NCBI RefSeq assembly: GCF_043789415.1
Contig: NZ_JBDLLW010000003.1
Location: forward strand, 124,001-188,000
Length of the DNA stretch: 64,000 nt
Direction of reading: 5' to 3'
Source of the DNA: Renibacterium sp043789415
GTDB taxonomy: Bacteria > Actinomycetota > Actinomycetes > Actinomycetales > Micrococcaceae
In this document: one piece after another, positions 62,289-64,000 of the stretch
Layout of the letters: each line of letters begins with the position of its first letter
How positions within the stretch are numbered: the first letter of the stretch is position 1
The notes under the pieces: generated by a model
Told to the model about the DNA's origin: nothing
What the model saw: only the letters and a program-made list of their open reading frames with translations
Databases searched by the model: none
Translations under genes and position numbers: made by a program

Positions 62289-63336
62289 CGAGGCTCCTTC
62301 CGGTCAGCCGGAGGAATACGTCCTCCAGGCTGGAGCGGCGCACCAAGGAGGTCAGCGGGTGCAGACCACGGACGGAAACCTGTTCCAGCGCCGCCTCGCC
62401 GTCATCGGTATAGATCAGCACACGGTCGGGCAGCGTCTCGGTGCGCTCACCGATGCCCTCCAGTTCAGTCGCCACACTGGCATTTCGCTCTGACCCGAAA
62501 CGCAGTTCGAGCACCTCACGCGTCGAATACTCACGGATCAAGGACGCCGGGGAGCCTTCCGCCATAATGCTCCCCTTGTCCACCACGACGAGTCGGTCGC
62601 ACAGTTGCTCCGCCTCATCCATATAGTGAGTGGTCAGGATCAGCGTGGTCCCGGCTTCTTTCAACCGGAAAAGCCGATCCCAGAGAATATGCCGAGCCTG
62701 CGGATCGAGGCCTGTGGTCGGCTCATCGAGCAACAGGATCTTAGGATCGTTGACCAGCGAACGGGCAATGGTGAGCCGCCGCTTCATCCCACCGGACAAC
62801 GAGTCGACCTTGGCATCGGCTTTATCGGTGAGCTGAGCGAATTCCAGCAATTCATCGGCTTTGGGCTTCAGATAACTGAGCGGCAACCCGAAATAACGGC
62901 CATAGATGATCAAATTGTCTCGGACCTTGAGTTCCTCATCCAGGTTGTCCTGCTGAGGAACCACTCCCAGATGGGCTCGTACCTGCGGCCCGTGCCGTTC
63001 CGGGTCGAGACCCATAATGCTGAGGTCTCCCGAGGTGCGCTGGGAGACTCCGCCGATCATCCGCATGGTGGTGGACTTGCCAGCCCCATTAGGTCCGAGC
63101 AGGCCAAAGGACTCCCCCGGCGCTACCTCAAAAGAGATCCCGTCCACCGCCACGAAGTCACCGTAGACTTTGCGCAGCTCACGGGCCGTGACTACTGCCT
63201 GCCCAGGATGAACAGAATCGGGTTGAGTTGAGTCCATTTGAGTCGAGCCCGCTTGAGTTAAGCCGGCTTGAGTTAAACCGGGACGGTTCGCGACGAAGGA
63301 GTCCTGGGCATCCGAGGGTGATTCATCTTTGAGCAC
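62281..63336 (-). CDS. ABC transporter ATP-binding protein, DrrA/NodI type
   Basis: The 351-residue ATPase has Walker A in GLLGPNGAGKSTTMRMIGG, LSGGMKRRLTIARSL signature and ILLLDEPTTGLD as Walker B. A 75-residue C-terminal domain follows. The N-terminus before the ABC fold carries a five-residue repeat (GLTQA, GLTQA, GSTQM, DSTQP) at residues 20-39. GTG 63336 is the first start and has no clear ribosome site; later starts within the repeat zone are possible. Substrate of the exporter is unknown; NodI and DrrA relatives move oligosaccharides and drugs. Confidence 0.92.
   Translation of the reverse strand: MLKDESPSDAQDSFVANRPGLTQAGLTQAGSTQMDSTQPDSVHPGQAVVTARELRKVYGDFVAVDGISFEVAPGESFGLLGPNGAGKSTTMRMIGGVSQRTSGDLSIMGLDPERHGPQVRAHLGVVPQQDNLDEELKVRDNLIIYGRYFGLPLSYLKPKADELLEFAQLTDKADAKVDSLSGGMKRRLTIARSLVNDPKILLLDEPTTGLDPQARHILWDRLFRLKEAGTTLILTTHYMDEAEQLCDRLVVVDKGSIMAEGSPASLIREYSTREVLELRFGSERNASVATELEGIGERTETLPDRVLIYTDDGEAALEQVSVRGLHPLTSLVRRSSLEDVFLRLTGRSLVD
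63205..63279 (-). repeat. Five tandem 15-bp units in the ABC ATPase gene
   Basis: The minus strand reads five imperfect 15-base units (about GGCTTAACTCAAGCC) encoding Gly-Leu-Thr-Gln-Ala variants at residues 20-44. The copies nearest the gene start are most alike, suggesting recent slippage. The repeat keeps the frame. Confidence 0.7.
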
Positions 63337-63389
63337 CAGAACAGACTAGTACATATATTCGATCTTGATAAGGGCTTTAGGCAGAAAAA

Positions 63390-63443
63390 CGCCGCCCCGG
63401 CTCCTTGACCCTCCTGATTCGGAAGCTCGGAGCCGGGACGGCG
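63390..63443 (-). terminator. Rho-independent terminator of the MMPL gene
   Basis: CGCCGCCCCGGCTCC at 63390-63404 pairs with 63429-63443 with one mismatch across 24 bases. On the minus strand the stem runs into GTTTTTC, a T tract, as expected for a terminator. It lies 59 bases past the MMPL stop and before the ABC operon. Confidence 0.85.
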
Positions 63444-63501
63444 TTGTTCAGCCATCGGCTACCTCGGTTCGGCTAGCGGTTTAGCTCGCCGCCGCTTTGG
63501 C

Positions 63502-64000
63502 CTAACTGCGATTGCCAGCCAGCTCGCCGTCGGGATCAGCCTTCTTAGCTGTTCCACTTTCTTCGTGCAAGGCCACCACTTTGGCGCCTTCGACGTCCAC
63601 ATCGGGCAGGATGCGATCCAGCCAGCGCGGCGTCCACCAGGCGGCTTTACCGAGCAAGTGCATGGCCGCCGGAACGATGGTCATCCGGACCACGAAGGCA
63701 TCCAGCAGCACGCCGAAGGCCAGTGCGAAACCAAGCGGTCTGATCATGGTCAGATGCGAGAAGATGAAGCCCGCGAACACACTGGCCATAATGATGGCCG
63801 CAGCCACCACAACTCGGGCCGCATGGCCGAAGCCGGTGCGCACGGCTTGTTTCGCGGTTTCGCCGTGCACGAAGGCTTCGCGCATTCCTGAGGTGATGAA
63901 GACCTGATAATCCATTGCGAGGCCGAAGAGTACCCCGATCAGGATGATCGGCAGGAAGCTCAGCACCGCACCCGGATTGTGCACATCGAAGAAGCTACCC
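63502..64000 (-). CDS. MMPL/RND-family transporter (partial, C-terminal end)
   Basis: The C-terminal 166 residues of a gene that continues past the right edge. They include the last helices of an MMPL domain: FLPIILIGVLFGLAMDYQVF, the GMREAFVHGE stretch, HAARVVVAAAIIMASVFAGF and DAFVVRMTIVPAAMHLLG. A polar tail of 45 residues follows. Actinobacterial MMPL proteins export lipids and siderophores or drugs; the substrate is unknown from this part. Confidence 0.9.
   Translation of the reverse strand, partial: GSFFDVHNPGAVLSFLPIILIGVLFGLAMDYQVFITSGMREAFVHGETAKQAVRTGFGHAARVVVAAAIIMASVFAGFIFSHLTMIRPLGFALAFGVLLDAFVVRMTIVPAAMHLLGKAAWWTPRWLDRILPDVDVEGAKVVALHEESGTAKKADPDGELAGNRS

Overview
The window looks like a chromosomal segment of a high-G+C Gram-positive bacterium, most likely a member of the Micrococcaceae (Arthrobacter/Renibacterium/Psychromicrobium side). 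The pointers are a mycothiol conjugate amidase gene, Lsr2, the enolase - DivIC/FtsB-like - DUF501 - Ppx block, SoxR and mycosin-like proteins, frequent GTG/TTG starts and a G+C content that I estimate by eye at about 58-60%. The species is not determined. Most genes run on the minus strand. I saw no insertion sequence, prophage, CRISPR array or rRNA.

Layout. 1-3100: mycothiol amidase (partial), DUF4307 membrane protein, greA and ilvA, with two nested hairpins between the convergent greA and ilvA. 3140-7100: galactose metabolism, a galM divergent from a deoR-galT-galK operon. 7170-13280: Bax-inhibitor-like protein, SDR, SoxR, two MFS exporters and a divergent XRE regulator. 13276-21819: an accessory block. 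Its minus-strand genes encode a cupin protein, a UDP-GlcNAc 2-epimerase, a beta-propeller protein, a Tat-exported berberine-bridge-type oxidase and an acyltransferase. Opposite them runs a hydrolase - unknown - luciferase-like operon. The propeller and the cupin protein resemble the two catalytic parts of fungal aldos-2-ulose dehydratase, split into two genes; this is the most unusual system in the window. 21820-23410: lsr2, an AT-richer stretch with a frameshifted lipoprotein-like pseudogene, and a tRNA with a UAA anticodon. 23420-31490: HEAT protein, NDH-2, mycosin-like protease, ppx-DUF501-divIC-eno and a PadR regulator with a Gly/Arg-rich N-terminus.

31700-37300: photolyase, ankyrin protein, GNAT, MazG, adenosine deaminase and DedA. 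37500-44800: a nucleoside uptake and salvage operon (BMP lipoprotein, double ATPase, two permeases, cytidine deaminase, thymidine phosphorylase). 45137-49433: luciferase-like and medium-chain reductases, an ohr-ohrR peroxide module and an M20 amidohydrolase. 49523-54464: manC and a divergent sdhCDAB operon. 54588-60463: YihY-type protein, 2'-5' RNA ligase-like protein, trpS, exonuclease III and three poorly characterised proteins. 60559-64000: an ABC-2 exporter operon and the 3' end of an MMPL transporter gene.

Working together: galactose enters through mutarotation (galM) and the GalK/GalT steps under a DeoR repressor; no galE lies in the window. Imported nucleosides meet cytidine deaminase, thymidine phosphorylase and adenosine deaminase. 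NDH-2 and succinate dehydrogenase both feed the menaquinone pool. The accessory block could make, acylate and export an oxidised, dehydrated sugar derivative, but that pathway is inferred from gene families and order only.
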